Shown here: positions 7,930 to 17,133 of the stretch, piece after piece | Layout: each line of letters begins with the position of its first letter | Numbering within the stretch: the stretch's first letter is position 1 | Source: Streptomyces sp. HNM0575 | GTDB taxonomy: Bacteria; Actinomycetota; Actinomycetes; Streptomycetales; Streptomycetaceae | Length of the DNA: 64,000 nucleotides | Direction of reading: 5' to 3' | Assembly (NCBI RefSeq): GCF_012726265.1 | Contig: NZ_JAASAG010000003.1 | Span: forward strand, 298,522-362,521 | Notes under the pieces: generated by a model | The model's database searches: none | The model's input: the letters and a program-made list of their open reading frames with translations, nothing else | What the model was told of the DNA's origin: nothing | Position numbers and translations under genes: made by a program

Positions 7930-9126
7930 ATGCGCCGACTGGCACGACTGGCGGACCCGTACATCGCACTGCTTCTCGGCACCGTCCTCCTCGCCGTCTT
8001 CCTGCCGGCGAGCGGTGGCGTGGCCACCGGCCTCGGATGGGGCACCAAGGCAGCGGTCGGACTGATCTTCTTCCTCTACGGAGCCCGCCTCTCCACCCGC
8101 CAGGCCGTCGAGGGGATGCGCCACTGGCGGCTCCAACTGCTCGTCCTGATCTGCACGTTCGCACTCTTCCCGCTGATCGGGCTGGCGACACGGGCGCTCG
8201 TTCCGTACGTGCTGACCCCCGGACTCCAGTCGGGGCTGCTCTTCCTCTGCCTGGTCCCCTCCACGGTCCAGTCCTCCATCGCCTTCACCTCCGTCGCACG
8301 CGGGAACGTGCCCGCCGCCATCTGCGCCGGCACGTACTCGAGCCTGCTGGGCATGGTGGCCACCCCGCTGCTCGCCGCATGGCTCGTCGGCGGTCACGCG
8401 GGGCTCGGCGCCGACGGTCTGGTGGGTATCGTCTGCCAGCTCCTCGCGCCCTTCGTGGCGGGGCAGTTGCTGCGCCGCTGGATCGGCGGTTTCCTCACCC
8501 GGCACCACCGGATCCTCGGCTTCGTCGACCGCGGCTCGGTGCTGCTGGTCGTCTACACGGCCTTCAGCCAGGGCATGACGGAAGGCATCTGGGGCCTGAT
8601 CACACCGCTGAGGCTGCTCGCCCTGCTCGGGGTGGAGGCCGGGCTGCTCGCGCTGATGCTCACCCTCACCTGGTTCGGGACGCACAGGCTGGGCTTCGCG
8701 CGTGCCGACCGAGTCGTCGCCGTCTTCGCCGGGTCCAACAAGTCCCTCGCGGCCGGACTGCCCATGGCCAGCGTCCTGTTCGGGGCGCACGCCTCACTGG
8801 CGGCGCTGCCGCTGATGCTCTTCCACCAGATGCAGCTCGTCGTCTGCGCGTTCCTCTCCCGCCGCTGGGCGGGCGGCACTTCGGACGTACGGGCCGCCGG
8901 TACGGGGACGGGTGCCACGGGGCGCACGGGCGAGGAGACCGGCGCGGGACGGAGCGCCTCCAACGCCTCCGGCGCCTCCGGAAGCGATGCCCGTACCGCC
9001 GCCGGGGACGACGCCCGTACCGCCGCCGGGGACGACGCCCGTACCGCCGCCGGAGGCGGGCCCGGGGCGGCGGCACCGGACGGCGGCGGGGGCGGCGGCG
9101 GAGCCCGGACCGGGACCCGGGCCTGA
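7930..9126 (+). CDS. SBF-like (bile acid:sodium symporter superfamily) membrane transporter
   Basis: A 398-residue polytopic membrane protein with about nine to ten hydrophobic segments over residues 8-315. LIFFLYGARLSTRQAVEGM, LVPSTVQSSIAFTSVARGN and VVAVFAGSNKSLAAGLPMA are characteristic of the YfeH/SLC10A7-like branch of the family, which carries organic anions or is linked to calcium handling. The physiological substrate is not deducible. The last ~80 residues are a low-complexity Ala/Gly/Thr tail with three DDARTAAG-like repeats, outside the membrane domain. GAGGGAG lies two bases before the ATG. No operon partner. Confidence 0.85.
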   Translation: MRRLARLADPYIALLLGTVLLAVFLPASGGVATGLGWGTKAAVGLIFFLYGARLSTRQAVEGMRHWRLQLLVLICTFALFPLIGLATRALVPYVLTPGLQSGLLFLCLVPSTVQSSIAFTSVARGNVPAAICAGTYSSLLGMVATPLLAAWLVGGHAGLGADGLVGIVCQLLAPFVAGQLLRRWIGGFLTRHHRILGFVDRGSVLLVVYTAFSQGMTEGIWGLITPLRLLALLGVEAGLLALMLTLTWFGTHRLGFARADRVVAVFAGSNKSLAAGLPMASVLFGAHASLAALPLMLFHQMQLVVCAFLSRRWAGGTSDVRAAGTGTGATGRTGEETGAGRSASNASGASGSDARTAAGDDARTAAGDDARTAAGGGPGAAAPDGGGGGGGARTGTRA

Positions 9127-9153
9127 GTCCGGACCGGGACCCGGGCCTGAGCC
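8983..9153 (+). repeat. Two 24-bp tandem repeat arrays at the 3' end of the SBF gene
   Basis: Array one (8983-9054) has three 24-bp units coding DDARTAAG. Array two (9106-9153) has two identical-length units (cggaccgggacccgggcctg...) crossing the stop codon. Confidence 0.8.
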
Positions 9154-9182
9154 CGTTCCCCGGCCCGGAGTCGGACGCCTCC

Positions 9183-11048
9183 TCAGCGCTTCGCGGGAGC
9201 GCGGACGCCGTCCAGCGGCAGGTCCAGCAGTGAGCCGTCCCCGGCGCTGACGCGTACGTCGTCCAGCGCGCCCGTGAAGTGCGCCCGGCTGTCGAGCCGT
9301 TGCCCCAGGTGCACGCCGAAGGGGGACCCGACGCTGACCGAGCCCGGCACGTCCTGCGCGGATACGCTCTCGCGGTCGACGCTCAGCCGCAGCTGACCGT
9401 CCCCACGGCGCAACTCCGCGTGGTGCCACCGCCCGTCGTCGTACGCACCCTGCGTCGACACCTGCGCGGTGGCCGAGGGCGCCGGGACCTGCCGTGCGGT
9501 GACGGCCCCCGTGACACGGCCGTTGGCCGCGTCCGCGACGATCCGCACCTGCGGCTGCGACGCACCCACGCCGCCCATCCACAGCAGCGGCTGCTCGCCC
9601 GTCTCCGGCTGCCCGTCCGTGCACCGGAACCACAGGCTCGCGGTGAAGTCCCGCTCGTTCAGCGGCAGTTGAGGACGGAACGGCAGCCGCACGGCGTCGT
9701 CGCGCCCGTCGAAGGCCAGCGCGCCCCCGTCGTGCCCTGCCACCGGCTGCGCCCCGCCGAGCACCGCCGCGTCCCCGGCGCCGGGCGCGCGGTCCTCGGT
9801 GGTGGGGTCGGCACCGCGCCGGGCGCCCAGCCAGTCCTCGGTGAAGAGCGCGAAGCGGATCTCGTCGCGGGCGTCGGCCGCGCCGCCCTCGTAGATCAGA
9901 CCCACGCTGAGGGCGCTCGCCCGGACCATGTCGGAGTAGCCGGACCAGTCGGTGGTCACGGTACGGCCGCGGTCGACCCCTTCCCAGGTCCTGCCGTCGT
10001 CGTAGGAGGAGCGGATCGTCATCGTGCGGCGCCGGTCGGGATCGGCGGGCGCGGACAGCAACAGCCGGTCGCCGAACGGCAGTACGGAGCCCTGCACTTG
10101 GGGTGCGTAGAGGTCCGGCAGCGAGCTGAAGGGCGCCGTGAAGAGATCACCGCCGGCCGCGGCGACCGCCGCCGTGCGGTGCCCGAGGTCGGTTCCCTCG
10201 GTCTCGCGGGCACCGGCGAGGACCGTGCCGTCCCGGCGCTCGTGGAGCGTCAGCTCCTGCGGCTTCTGCCGGAAGACGCCGTCGGGGGAGTGGGGACGGC
10301 TGTCCGTGGCGCCGCGCCGCCAGCTGCGGCCGCCGTCGTCGCTGACCGCCAGCGCGGCGTGGTTCTCGGTGTTGCGGCCGTCGCGCCAGGTCTCGCCGTT
10401 GACGCCGAGGACGATACGGCCGGCGTGCAGGCCGTGGCGCAGCTGGATGCCGTGCCCGGGACCCGTCGCGTACCAGGAGTTCCACTCCCCGGAGCGCAGC
10501 TGGGCGCTGAGGTCCTCGGGCTTCGACCAGCTCTCGCCGTCGTCGTCGCTGTACTGGAGATGCGGGGTGCGGTCGCACGGCGAATCGCAGTTCTTGCCGT
10601 CGGTACGCCCGGGGTTGAAGGTCTGCGCGAGCAGGATCCGCCCGGTGCGGCGGTCCACGACGGGCGCCGGGTTGCCGTGCGTGTCCCCGCCGCCGTCGCT
10701 CGCCACGCGCAGCGGGCCCCAGGTCCGCCCGCCGTCGGACGACCGCTTGACGACGATGTCTATGTCGCCCGCGTCGCCGCAGTCGTGCACCCTTCCCTCC
10801 GCGAAGGCGAGCAGATCGCCCTTCACGGTGCGTACGACGGCCGGAATGCGGAAGCAGCTGTAGCCCTCGTCCCGCGACGCCTTGAAGAGCACCTCCTGGG
10901 TGAGACCTGGCGCACCTCCCTGCGGCCCCTGCCGTGTGTGCGCCCGGGCCGCCGGGTCGGGGACCGCGAGGAGGGAGGCGCACAGGGCCGTCAGAAGCGC
11001 GGCCCGTAAGGACGACCGTGTACGGGAGGCGGAACAACCGGAACTCAT
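9183..11048 (-). CDS. Secreted exo-alpha-sialidase with C-terminal LamG-type domain
   Basis: A 621-residue secreted glycoside hydrolase that removes terminal sialic acids. A signal peptide ends near AARAH (~residue 36). The sialidase six-blade propeller follows: FRIP motif at residues 66-69 (catalytic Arg), and four Asp-boxes SSDGGRTW, SDDDGESW, SDDGGRSW and SYDDGRTW. SGYSDMVRASALSVGLIYEG supplies the C-terminal Tyr/Glu region. From about residue 430 a LamG/jellyroll domain (FDGRDDAVRLPF, FTASLWFRC, GQRLDSRAHFTGALDDVRVS) probably binds glycans. The ATG at 11048 is chosen because AAGGGG lies close upstream and a proper signal peptide follows; a longer frame would bury it. Monocistronic. Confidence 0.93.
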   Translation of the reverse strand: MSSGCSASRTRSSLRAALLTALCASLLAVPDPAARAHTRQGPQGGAPGLTQEVLFKASRDEGYSCFRIPAVVRTVKGDLLAFAEGRVHDCGDAGDIDIVVKRSSDGGRTWGPLRVASDGGGDTHGNPAPVVDRRTGRILLAQTFNPGRTDGKNCDSPCDRTPHLQYSDDDGESWSKPEDLSAQLRSGEWNSWYATGPGHGIQLRHGLHAGRIVLGVNGETWRDGRNTENHAALAVSDDGGRSWRRGATDSRPHSPDGVFRQKPQELTLHERRDGTVLAGARETEGTDLGHRTAAVAAAGGDLFTAPFSSLPDLYAPQVQGSVLPFGDRLLLSAPADPDRRRTMTIRSSYDDGRTWEGVDRGRTVTTDWSGYSDMVRASALSVGLIYEGGAADARDEIRFALFTEDWLGARRGADPTTEDRAPGAGDAAVLGGAQPVAGHDGGALAFDGRDDAVRLPFRPQLPLNERDFTASLWFRCTDGQPETGEQPLLWMGGVGASQPQVRIVADAANGRVTGAVTARQVPAPSATAQVSTQGAYDDGRWHHAELRRGDGQLRLSVDRESVSAQDVPGSVSVGSPFGVHLGQRLDSRAHFTGALDDVRVSAGDGSLLDLPLDGVRAPAKR

Positions 11049-11369
11049 GCAGGCCCCTTCCGCGGCCCGGAGGACACGGGCCTTGTCGCGGTTCACGGGA
11101 TCATGGGACGTACCGGAAGTGCTTTAGTCACCATGCCCGTTCGGGGCGGAAGCTACGTATGAACAAACGGAACGGCGGCGCGGCCGTGCGGTTGCGCGGA
11201 GGACAAGCGGACGCCACGCGATACCCGGCGGGCACGCATCGTCCGGGAGCGGGCACCCGACATCCGGGGCGAGGACGCGGCACCCGGGCGGGCACGCGGG
11301 AAGGGCCCGGCCGGCGCAGGGGGCGCCTCCCGCCGACCGAGCCCCTATCCCGTGCAGCAGGCGGGACCG
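11049..11369. other. Intergenic region between sialidase and fdhD
   Basis: 321 bp upstream of the sialidase and downstream of fdhD. It is GC-rich with imperfect ggcacccg-type direct repeats. No convincing promoter hexamers or reading frame were recognised. Confidence 0.4.
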
Positions 11370-12242
11370 TCAGGCCCGGCCGGCCGTTGTGCGCAGGGCG
11401 AGCCGGTGCTCACCTGCGTACACGTTCATCGAGGTGCCGCGGAGGAAGCCGACCAGGGTCAGCCCGCTCTCCGCGGCCAGATCCACCGCAAGTGAGGACG
11501 GCGCGGATACGGCGGCGAGCACGGGGATCCCCGCCATCACCGACTTCTGCGCCAGTTCGAAGGACGCACGTCCCGAGACCATCAGCACCGAGTCGCGCAG
11601 CGGCAGCCCGCCCTGCTGGAGGGCCCGGCCGACGATCTTGTCCACGGCGTTGTGGCGGCCCACGTCCTCCCGTACGTCCAGCAGCTCGCCCTCGGCGGTG
11701 AAGAGAGCGGCGGCGTGCAGCCCGCCGGTGCGCTCGAAGACCCGCTGGGAGGCGCGCAGCGTATCGGGGAGGGAGGAGAGCACGGACGGTTCGAGGCGCA
11801 CGCGCGGCCCGGCCGGATCGTCCGGGTCCTCGGGGTCCTCGATGCTCCAGCGCGCCGTCGTGCGGACCGCGTCCAGGCTCGCCTTGCCGCACAGCCCGCA
11901 GGACGAGGTGGTGTAGACGTTGCGCTCCAGCGCGATGTCCGGGACGGCGACGCCGGGCGCGAGACGCACGTCGACGACGTTGTAGGTGTTGGAGCCTTCG
12001 TCGGTCGCGCCCGCGCAGTAGACGATGTTCGCCAGCTCATCCGCGGAGCCGAGCACGCCCTCGCTGACGAGGAAGCCCGCGGCCAGCGCGAAGTCGTCAC
12101 CGGGGGTGCGCATCGTGATGGCGAGCGGCTTGCCGTTCAGCCGGATCTCCAGCGGCTCCTCGGCGACCAGGGTGTCCGGGCGGGTGCTGACCGCACCGTC
12201 CCGGATGCGCAGCACACGCCGTCGCTCAGTGACCCGTCCCAT
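11370..12242 (-). CDS. fdhD: Formate dehydrogenase accessory sulfurtransferase FdhD
   Basis: A 290-residue sulfurtransferase that passes sulfur from a cysteine desulfurase to the bis-MGD cofactor of formate dehydrogenase. The catalytic dicysteine motif SSCGLCGKASLDAV lies near residues 117-130; EEPLEIRLNGKPLAITMRTP, DDFALAAGFLVSEG and EDVGRHNAVDKIVGRAL are family signatures. It is the last gene of a minus-strand run (ketopantoate reductase-like, three formate dehydrogenase genes, fdhD), 84 bp after the Fe-S subunit, and is required for the activity of that enzyme. Confidence 0.96.
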   Translation of the reverse strand: MGRVTERRRVLRIRDGAVSTRPDTLVAEEPLEIRLNGKPLAITMRTPGDDFALAAGFLVSEGVLGSADELANIVYCAGATDEGSNTYNVVDVRLAPGVAVPDIALERNVYTTSSCGLCGKASLDAVRTTARWSIEDPEDPDDPAGPRVRLEPSVLSSLPDTLRASQRVFERTGGLHAAALFTAEGELLDVREDVGRHNAVDKIVGRALQQGGLPLRDSVLMVSGRASFELAQKSVMAGIPVLAAVSAPSSLAVDLAAESGLTLVGFLRGTSMNVYAGEHRLALRTTAGRA

Positions 12243-12326
12243 TTCGGTCCGTCCTGTCGGTGAGTCCTGTGGGCGGAGGCCCCGGCCGGCCCCACGGGGG
12301 CGGAGGCCGGCCGGGACCGCCGTCCG

Positions 12327-13199
12327 TCATGTACCGGCCGGTTTCCCGCCGCCGACGTGCTGATAGCCGAAACGGCCCTTGATGCAGAGGTTGCCGTGCG
12401 TGACCGGATTGTCCAGCGGCGAGCTGACCTTGACGATCTCATTGTCCTGCACGTGAAGGGTGAGGTTGCAGCCCACACCGCAGTACGCGCACACCGTGGT
12501 CGTCTGCGTCTGCCGGTCCTCGTCCCACGTGCCCGCCTCCCGCATGTCGAACTCCGACTTGAAGGAGAGCGCGCCCGTCGGGCACACCTCGATGCAGTTG
12601 CCGCAGTAGACGCAGGCGGAGTCCGTCAGCGGCGCGTCGTGCTCGGTGGAGATGCGGGCGTCGAAGCCGCGGCCCGCCATGGAGATCGCGAAGCTGTTCT
12701 GCCACTGCTCACCGCAGGCGTCGACGCACTTGTAGCAGAGGATGCACTTGTCGTAGTCCCGCACGTACAGATCGTTGTCGATCTTCGGAGGCTCGTTCAT
12801 GGTGGCCGCGTCAGCGCCGAAGCGGTCCGGCTTCGCGCCGTACTCCTTGATCCACTCCGCTGCCCGCGGCGTCGTGGACAAGTCCGTTGCGGAGGCGAGC
12901 AGTTCGAGGACGATCTTGCGGCTGTGCCGGGCGCGCTCGGTGTCCGTACGCACCGTCATGCCCGCCTCCGCCTTGCGCGAGCAGGCCGGGGCGAGCGTGC
13001 GGGCGCCCTCGACCTCGACCACGCAGACGCGGCAGGCGTTCTTCGGCTCCAGCGTCTCGCCCTGGCAGAGCGTGGGGATGTCCTTGCCCGCGGCACGGCA
13101 GGCGTCCAGGATCGTCGACCCGTCGGGTACACGGGCCGGTTCGCCGTCGAGCTCGAACTCGACGAGGCGGCGCGGGGGATCCAGCGGTACTGCGGTCAT
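12327..13199 (-). CDS. fdhA1: Formate dehydrogenase, detached N-terminal Fe-S part of the alpha chain
   Basis: A 290-residue iron-sulfur protein equal to the N-terminal third of NAD-dependent formate dehydrogenase alpha chains (FdsA/NuoG-like). Cluster ligands in order: [2Fe-2S] C45, C56, C59, C73; [4Fe-4S] C152, C155, C158, C162 and C196, C199, C202, C206; then the molybdopterin-oxidoreductase-type [4Fe-4S] C237, C240, C244, C272 within CAYCGVGCNL and NPVTHGNLCIKGRFGYQHV. In fused enzymes the catalytic domain follows right after that point; here the protein stops eight residues later and the catalytic part is a separate gene. Start ATG 13199 overlaps the stop of the NuoEF fusion gene. It relays electrons from the Mo site to the FMN subunit. 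The symbol is descriptive. Confidence 0.9.
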   Translation of the reverse strand: MTAVPLDPPRRLVEFELDGEPARVPDGSTILDACRAAGKDIPTLCQGETLEPKNACRVCVVEVEGARTLAPACSRKAEAGMTVRTDTERARHSRKIVLELLASATDLSTTPRAAEWIKEYGAKPDRFGADAATMNEPPKIDNDLYVRDYDKCILCYKCVDACGEQWQNSFAISMAGRGFDARISTEHDAPLTDSACVYCGNCIEVCPTGALSFKSEFDMREAGTWDEDRQTQTTTVCAYCGVGCNLTLHVQDNEIVKVSSPLDNPVTHGNLCIKGRFGYQHVGGGKPAGT

Positions 13200-15175
13200 G
13201 CGTAGGCTCCAAGTCGGTCGATGGCGGACTCCACGGCGTTCCACGCGGTCTGTCCCAGACCGCAGATCGAGGCGTCGCGCATCGCCGCTCCCACCTCGCG
13301 GAGCAGCGCGACGTCATCGGCCCCTCCGTTTCCGCCGGATCCCCCGTTGCGTTCGGCGAGCCGGTGCAGCGCCTCCTCCTGCCGTACGGTGCCGATGCGG
13401 CACGGCACGCACTGCCCGCACGACTCGTCGCGGAAGAACTCCGCGATGCGCAGCAGGATCCGCGGCAGCGGCACCGACGAGTCGAGGGCGAGCACCACGC
13501 CCGAGCCGAGCGTCGTACCGGCCTCTCTGGTGCCCTCGAACGTCAGCGGGATGTCCAGCTCGTCGCCGCGTACGAAGCCTCCCGCGGCGCCGCCCAGCAG
13601 CACGGCCCGCAGGTCGTCCCCGGCGCCCGCGAGCGAGAGCAGCTCGCCGAGTGTGGCGCCGAAGGGCAGTTCGTAGATGCCGGGACGCCCGACGCTGCCG
13701 GAGACGCAGAAGAGCTTCGGGCCGGTGGACTTGCCCGTCCCGATCGCGGCATACGCCTCGGCGCCCAGCTCCAGGACGGTCAGCACGTTCACCAGCGTCT
13801 CGACGTTGTTGGCGGCCGTCGGCTTGCCGAACAGGCCCTTCTCCACCGGGAACGGGGGCTTGGAGCGCGGCTCGCCCCGCTGCCCCTCCAGGGAGTTGAA
13901 CAGCGCGGTCTCCTCGCCGCAGATGTAGGCGCCGGCGCCGCGCCGGATCTCGATGTCGAAGGCGTAGCCCATGCCGAGCACGTCGTCGCCGAGCAGTCCG
14001 CGGGCACGGGCCTGCACGATCGCGTTCGTCAACCGCCGCAGCGCGCGCGGGTATTCGCCGCGCAGATACAGATAGCCCTTGTGCGCGCCGGTGGCGTAAC
14101 CGGCGATCGTCATCGACTCGATCAGCGCGAACGGGTCGCCCTCCATCAGCACCCGGTCCTTGAAGGTGCCCGGCTCGCTCTCGTCGGCGTTGCACACGAC
14201 GTAGTGCGGATGGTCCGGCTGCGACGCCGTGGCCTGCCACTTGCGGCCCGTGGGGAAGGCGGCGCCGCCGCGCCCCACCAGCCCCGAGTCGTTCACCTCA
14301 CGCAGCACCCCGGCCGGGCCGAGGGCGAACGCCCGGCGCAGCGCCCGGTATCCGCCGTGCGCGCGGTACTCGTCGAGGGACTCGGGGTCGGCCACGCCGA
14401 TGCGTGACAGCAGCTTCAGCCCCGGGTCGCCGGCCTGCGGTACGGCGAGCATCGCGGACGGCTCCTCGGGCGCGGCCTCGGGGGCGTGTGCCGCCGCCTC
14501 GACGGCCTCCGCGGTGGCGGGGGCGAGGACGGCGGTGGCGTAGGGCACCTCCCCGTGTGCGGGGCCGCCGTCCCGCCCGAGCGGTGAACTCCCGTTCGGC
14601 GAGGCCCCGTTGGACGTGCCAGCGGAGGCCGCTGCCGCTCCGGCTCCCGGACCGGCCGCCGAGGGGCAGCCGGGCCCGGCCCGTACCGCCAGCACCGCCG
14701 GAGCCCGCTCGCACAGGCCCAGACAGGGGCTGGGCTGCCAGACAGCGCCGTCACGTGCCTCGCCCGCCGGGCCGAGGCGCTGCTCCACCTCCGCCCGGAA
14801 GTCGTCCGCGCCCGGCGCCGCCGCGCACGCGATGTCCGTGCAGACATGCACGACGGTGGCCGGACGCGGACGCATGGAGAACATCGAGTAGAACGTCGCC
14901 ACCCCGTACGCCTCGGCCGGCGGCACCGTCAGCCTGCGGCACAGATAGGTGAGCGCTCCCTCGCTGATCCAGCCCACCCGGTCGTTGACCGCGTGGAGCC
15001 CCGGCAACAGCAGATCGCGCCGCTCCCGCGCGTCCCGGCCGCCGACGGCCCAGCGCAGGTCGCCCGTACTGCGGTCGTCCGCTCCCTCCCAGGCGCTGGG
15101 CGGCGGCCCGAGCAGATCGTCGACGGCCGCCTTCTCCTCGTCCGTCGGCTTGCTGTCACCGAAGCGCAGATCCAT
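13196..15175 (-). CDS. fdhB: Formate dehydrogenase NuoE-NuoF fusion (gamma-beta) subunit
   Basis: A 659-residue fusion. Residues 1-160 are a NuoE-type thioredoxin-like [2Fe-2S] domain (ligands C112, C117, C151, C155 in VCTDIAC and CLGLC). A flexible Ala/Gly/Pro-rich linker (~165-255) follows. Residues ~260-659 are NuoF-like: GRGGAAFPTGRKW (NADH/FMN binding), CNADESEPGTFKDR, GAGAYICGEETAL, and ESCGQCVPCRIGT with ICGLGQ ([4Fe-4S]). The unit takes electrons from the alpha chain and reduces NAD+. It lies between the two alpha-chain genes: eight bases after the catalytic gene, and overlapping the Fe-S gene. Fusion of these subunits is known in some NAD-reducing hydrogenases and dehydrogenases. Confidence 0.92.
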   Translation of the reverse strand: MDLRFGDSKPTDEEKAAVDDLLGPPPSAWEGADDRSTGDLRWAVGGRDARERRDLLLPGLHAVNDRVGWISEGALTYLCRRLTVPPAEAYGVATFYSMFSMRPRPATVVHVCTDIACAAAPGADDFRAEVEQRLGPAGEARDGAVWQPSPCLGLCERAPAVLAVRAGPGCPSAAGPGAGAAAASAGTSNGASPNGSSPLGRDGGPAHGEVPYATAVLAPATAEAVEAAAHAPEAAPEEPSAMLAVPQAGDPGLKLLSRIGVADPESLDEYRAHGGYRALRRAFALGPAGVLREVNDSGLVGRGGAAFPTGRKWQATASQPDHPHYVVCNADESEPGTFKDRVLMEGDPFALIESMTIAGYATGAHKGYLYLRGEYPRALRRLTNAIVQARARGLLGDDVLGMGYAFDIEIRRGAGAYICGEETALFNSLEGQRGEPRSKPPFPVEKGLFGKPTAANNVETLVNVLTVLELGAEAYAAIGTGKSTGPKLFCVSGSVGRPGIYELPFGATLGELLSLAGAGDDLRAVLLGGAAGGFVRGDELDIPLTFEGTREAGTTLGSGVVLALDSSVPLPRILLRIAEFFRDESCGQCVPCRIGTVRQEEALHRLAERNGGSGGNGGADDVALLREVGAAMRDASICGLGQTAWNAVESAIDRLGAYA

Positions 15176-15183
15176 CGCAGGTC

Positions 15184-17133
15184 TCAGCTCCTCACGGCTG
15201 CCGCGACAGGCAGCTTCTCGATGCGTATCGCGGATGCCTTGAACTCGGCGGTACCTGCGATGGGGCAGTTGGACTCGATGGTCAGCTGGTTGGTGTCCAC
15301 CTCGTCCGGGAAGTGCATGGTCATGAACGCCAGGCCGGGCCGCAGCCCGGGGTCGATCCACACCGGCGCCACGACCGAGCCGCGCCGCGAGGTCACCCGC
15401 ACCTCTTCCTCCTGGCTGACGCCGTAGCTCTCGGCGTCCTCGGGGCACAGCTCCACGTACTCGCCGCGGCGCAGCGGGGAGGCGAAACTCCCGCTCTGCA
15501 CACCGGTGTTGTACGAGTCGAGCCGCCGCCCCGTGGTCAGCCGCACCGGATACTCGTCGTCGGTGAGGTCGACGGGCGGGTCGTGCTTGACGATCCCGAA
15601 CGGCGCCGGCTTGCCGCGCTTGTCCGGGTCCTTCTCCCACAGCCGCCCGTGCATGTACGGCGGCTCCAGCTCCTCCGTGCTGGGGCAGGGCCACTGGATG
15701 CCCTGGTGCTCGGCGAGCCGGTCGTACGTCATGCCGTAGTGGAGCGGCGAGACGGAGCGCAGCTCGTTCCAGACGGCCTCGGAGTCCGCGAACTTCCACT
15801 CGTGGCCCAGGCGTCCGGCGATCTCGCAGATGATGTCGATGTCCTCGCGGGCCTCACCGGGCGGGGCGACCGCCTTGCGCACGCGCTGCACCCGGCGCTC
15901 GCTGTTGGTGGTGGTGCCGTCCGTCTCGCACCAGGCCGCGGTCGCCGGCAGGACCACGTCGGCCAGTTCGGCAGTCTTCGTCAGGAAGATGTCCTGGACC
16001 ACGAGGTGTTCGAGCTTCTGCAACCGCTCGACGGCCTGTCCGGTGTCGGCCTCCGACTGCGCCGGGTTCTCGCCGATGCAGTAGACGGCCTTCAGATCGC
16101 CGCTCTCCATGGCCTCGAACATCATGGTGAGGTTGCGCCCGTGGCGCGGCTCCAGCGTGACGTCCCACGCGGCCTCGAACTTCTCCCGGGTCTCCGGGTC
16201 GAGGACGTTCTGGAAGCCCGGCAGCCGGTCGGGGATGGCGCCCATGTCGCCGCCGCCCTGCACGTTGTTCTGGCCGCGCAGCGGCTGGAGCCCCGCGCCG
16301 TAGCGGCCGACGTGACCGGTGAGCAGCGAGAGGTTGATCAGCGCCCGTACGTTGTCGGTGCCGTTGTGGTGCTCGGTGATGCCCAGCGTCCAGCACAGCT
16401 GGGCGCGTTCGGCGGTGGCGTAGGCGTGCGCCAGGTCGCGGATCGCCTCGGCGGGCACGCCGGTGACCTTCTCGGCGGCGCTCAGCGTCCACGGCTCGAC
16501 CTCGGCCCTGTACTCCTCGAAGCCGGTCGTGGCCCGCTCGATGAAGGTGTGGTTGGCCAGCCCCGCGTGGATGATCTCGCGGCCAATCGCGTGGGCGAGG
16601 GGGATGTCCGTGCCGACGTTCAGCCCGAGCCAGCTCTCCGCCCACTCGGCGGTGGACGTGCGGCGCGGATCGACGGAGTACATCCTCGCGCCGTTGCGTA
16701 TGCCCCGCAGCACGTGCTGGAAGAAGATCGGGTGCGCGAAGCGGGCGTTGGAGCCCCACATCACGATCAGGTCGGTCGACTCGACCTCCTCGTAGGAAGA
16801 GGTGCCGCCGCCGGAGCCGAAGGCCGCCGACAGGCCGGCCACGCTGGGCGCGTGACAGGTGCGGTTGCACGAGTCGACGTTGTGCGTGCCCATGATGACG
16901 CGGGTGAACTTCTGCGCCACGTAGTTCATTTCGTTCGTCGCGCGGGCGCAGGAGAACATCCCGAAGGCGTCCGGGCCGTGCTCCTCCTTGATCCGGCGGA
17001 AGCCCTCGGTCGCCTTCCCGAGCGCCTCCTCCCAGGTCGCCCGCCGCAGCGGACCGCCCTTCTCGTCCCGCACCAGCGGATGCGTGAGCCGGGTGTACTC
17101 CTTCGACGACGGTTTCCCGCGGTCGCGTTTCAT
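15184..17133 (-). CDS. fdhA2: Formate dehydrogenase catalytic molybdopterin domain (cysteine type)
   Basis: A 649-residue bis-MGD enzyme that oxidises formate to CO2. The start MKRDRGKPSSKEYTRLTHPL coincides with the junction after the [4Fe-4S] domain in normal alpha chains, so this is the catalytic core without its Fe-S head. The active-site pair is Cys93-His94 (codon TGT) in SCNRTCHAPSVAGL, where E. coli FdhF has selenocysteine. WGSNARFAHPIFFQHV, LRGQNNVQGGGDMGA and ATAAWCETDGTTTNSERRVQ bind cofactor and substrate, and the C-terminal domain LTTGRRLDSYNTGVQS is the usual MGD-binding cap. Its ATG overlaps the preceding reductase stop (ATGA). Confidence 0.93.
   Translation of the reverse strand: MKRDRGKPSSKEYTRLTHPLVRDEKGGPLRRATWEEALGKATEGFRRIKEEHGPDAFGMFSCARATNEMNYVAQKFTRVIMGTHNVDSCNRTCHAPSVAGLSAAFGSGGGTSSYEEVESTDLIVMWGSNARFAHPIFFQHVLRGIRNGARMYSVDPRRTSTAEWAESWLGLNVGTDIPLAHAIGREIIHAGLANHTFIERATTGFEEYRAEVEPWTLSAAEKVTGVPAEAIRDLAHAYATAERAQLCWTLGITEHHNGTDNVRALINLSLLTGHVGRYGAGLQPLRGQNNVQGGGDMGAIPDRLPGFQNVLDPETREKFEAAWDVTLEPRHGRNLTMMFEAMESGDLKAVYCIGENPAQSEADTGQAVERLQKLEHLVVQDIFLTKTAELADVVLPATAAWCETDGTTTNSERRVQRVRKAVAPPGEAREDIDIICEIAGRLGHEWKFADSEAVWNELRSVSPLHYGMTYDRLAEHQGIQWPCPSTEELEPPYMHGRLWEKDPDKRGKPAPFGIVKHDPPVDLTDDEYPVRLTTGRRLDSYNTGVQSGSFASPLRRGEYVELCPEDAESYGVSQEEEVRVTSRRGSVVAPVWIDPGLRPGLAFMTMHFPDEVDTNQLTIESNCPIAGTAEFKASAIRIEKLPVAAAVRS

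Noticed and set aside
16855..16860. Selenocysteine at the formate dehydrogenase active site.
   Set aside because: The codon is TGT (Cys93), not TGA, and no SECIS-like hairpin follows.
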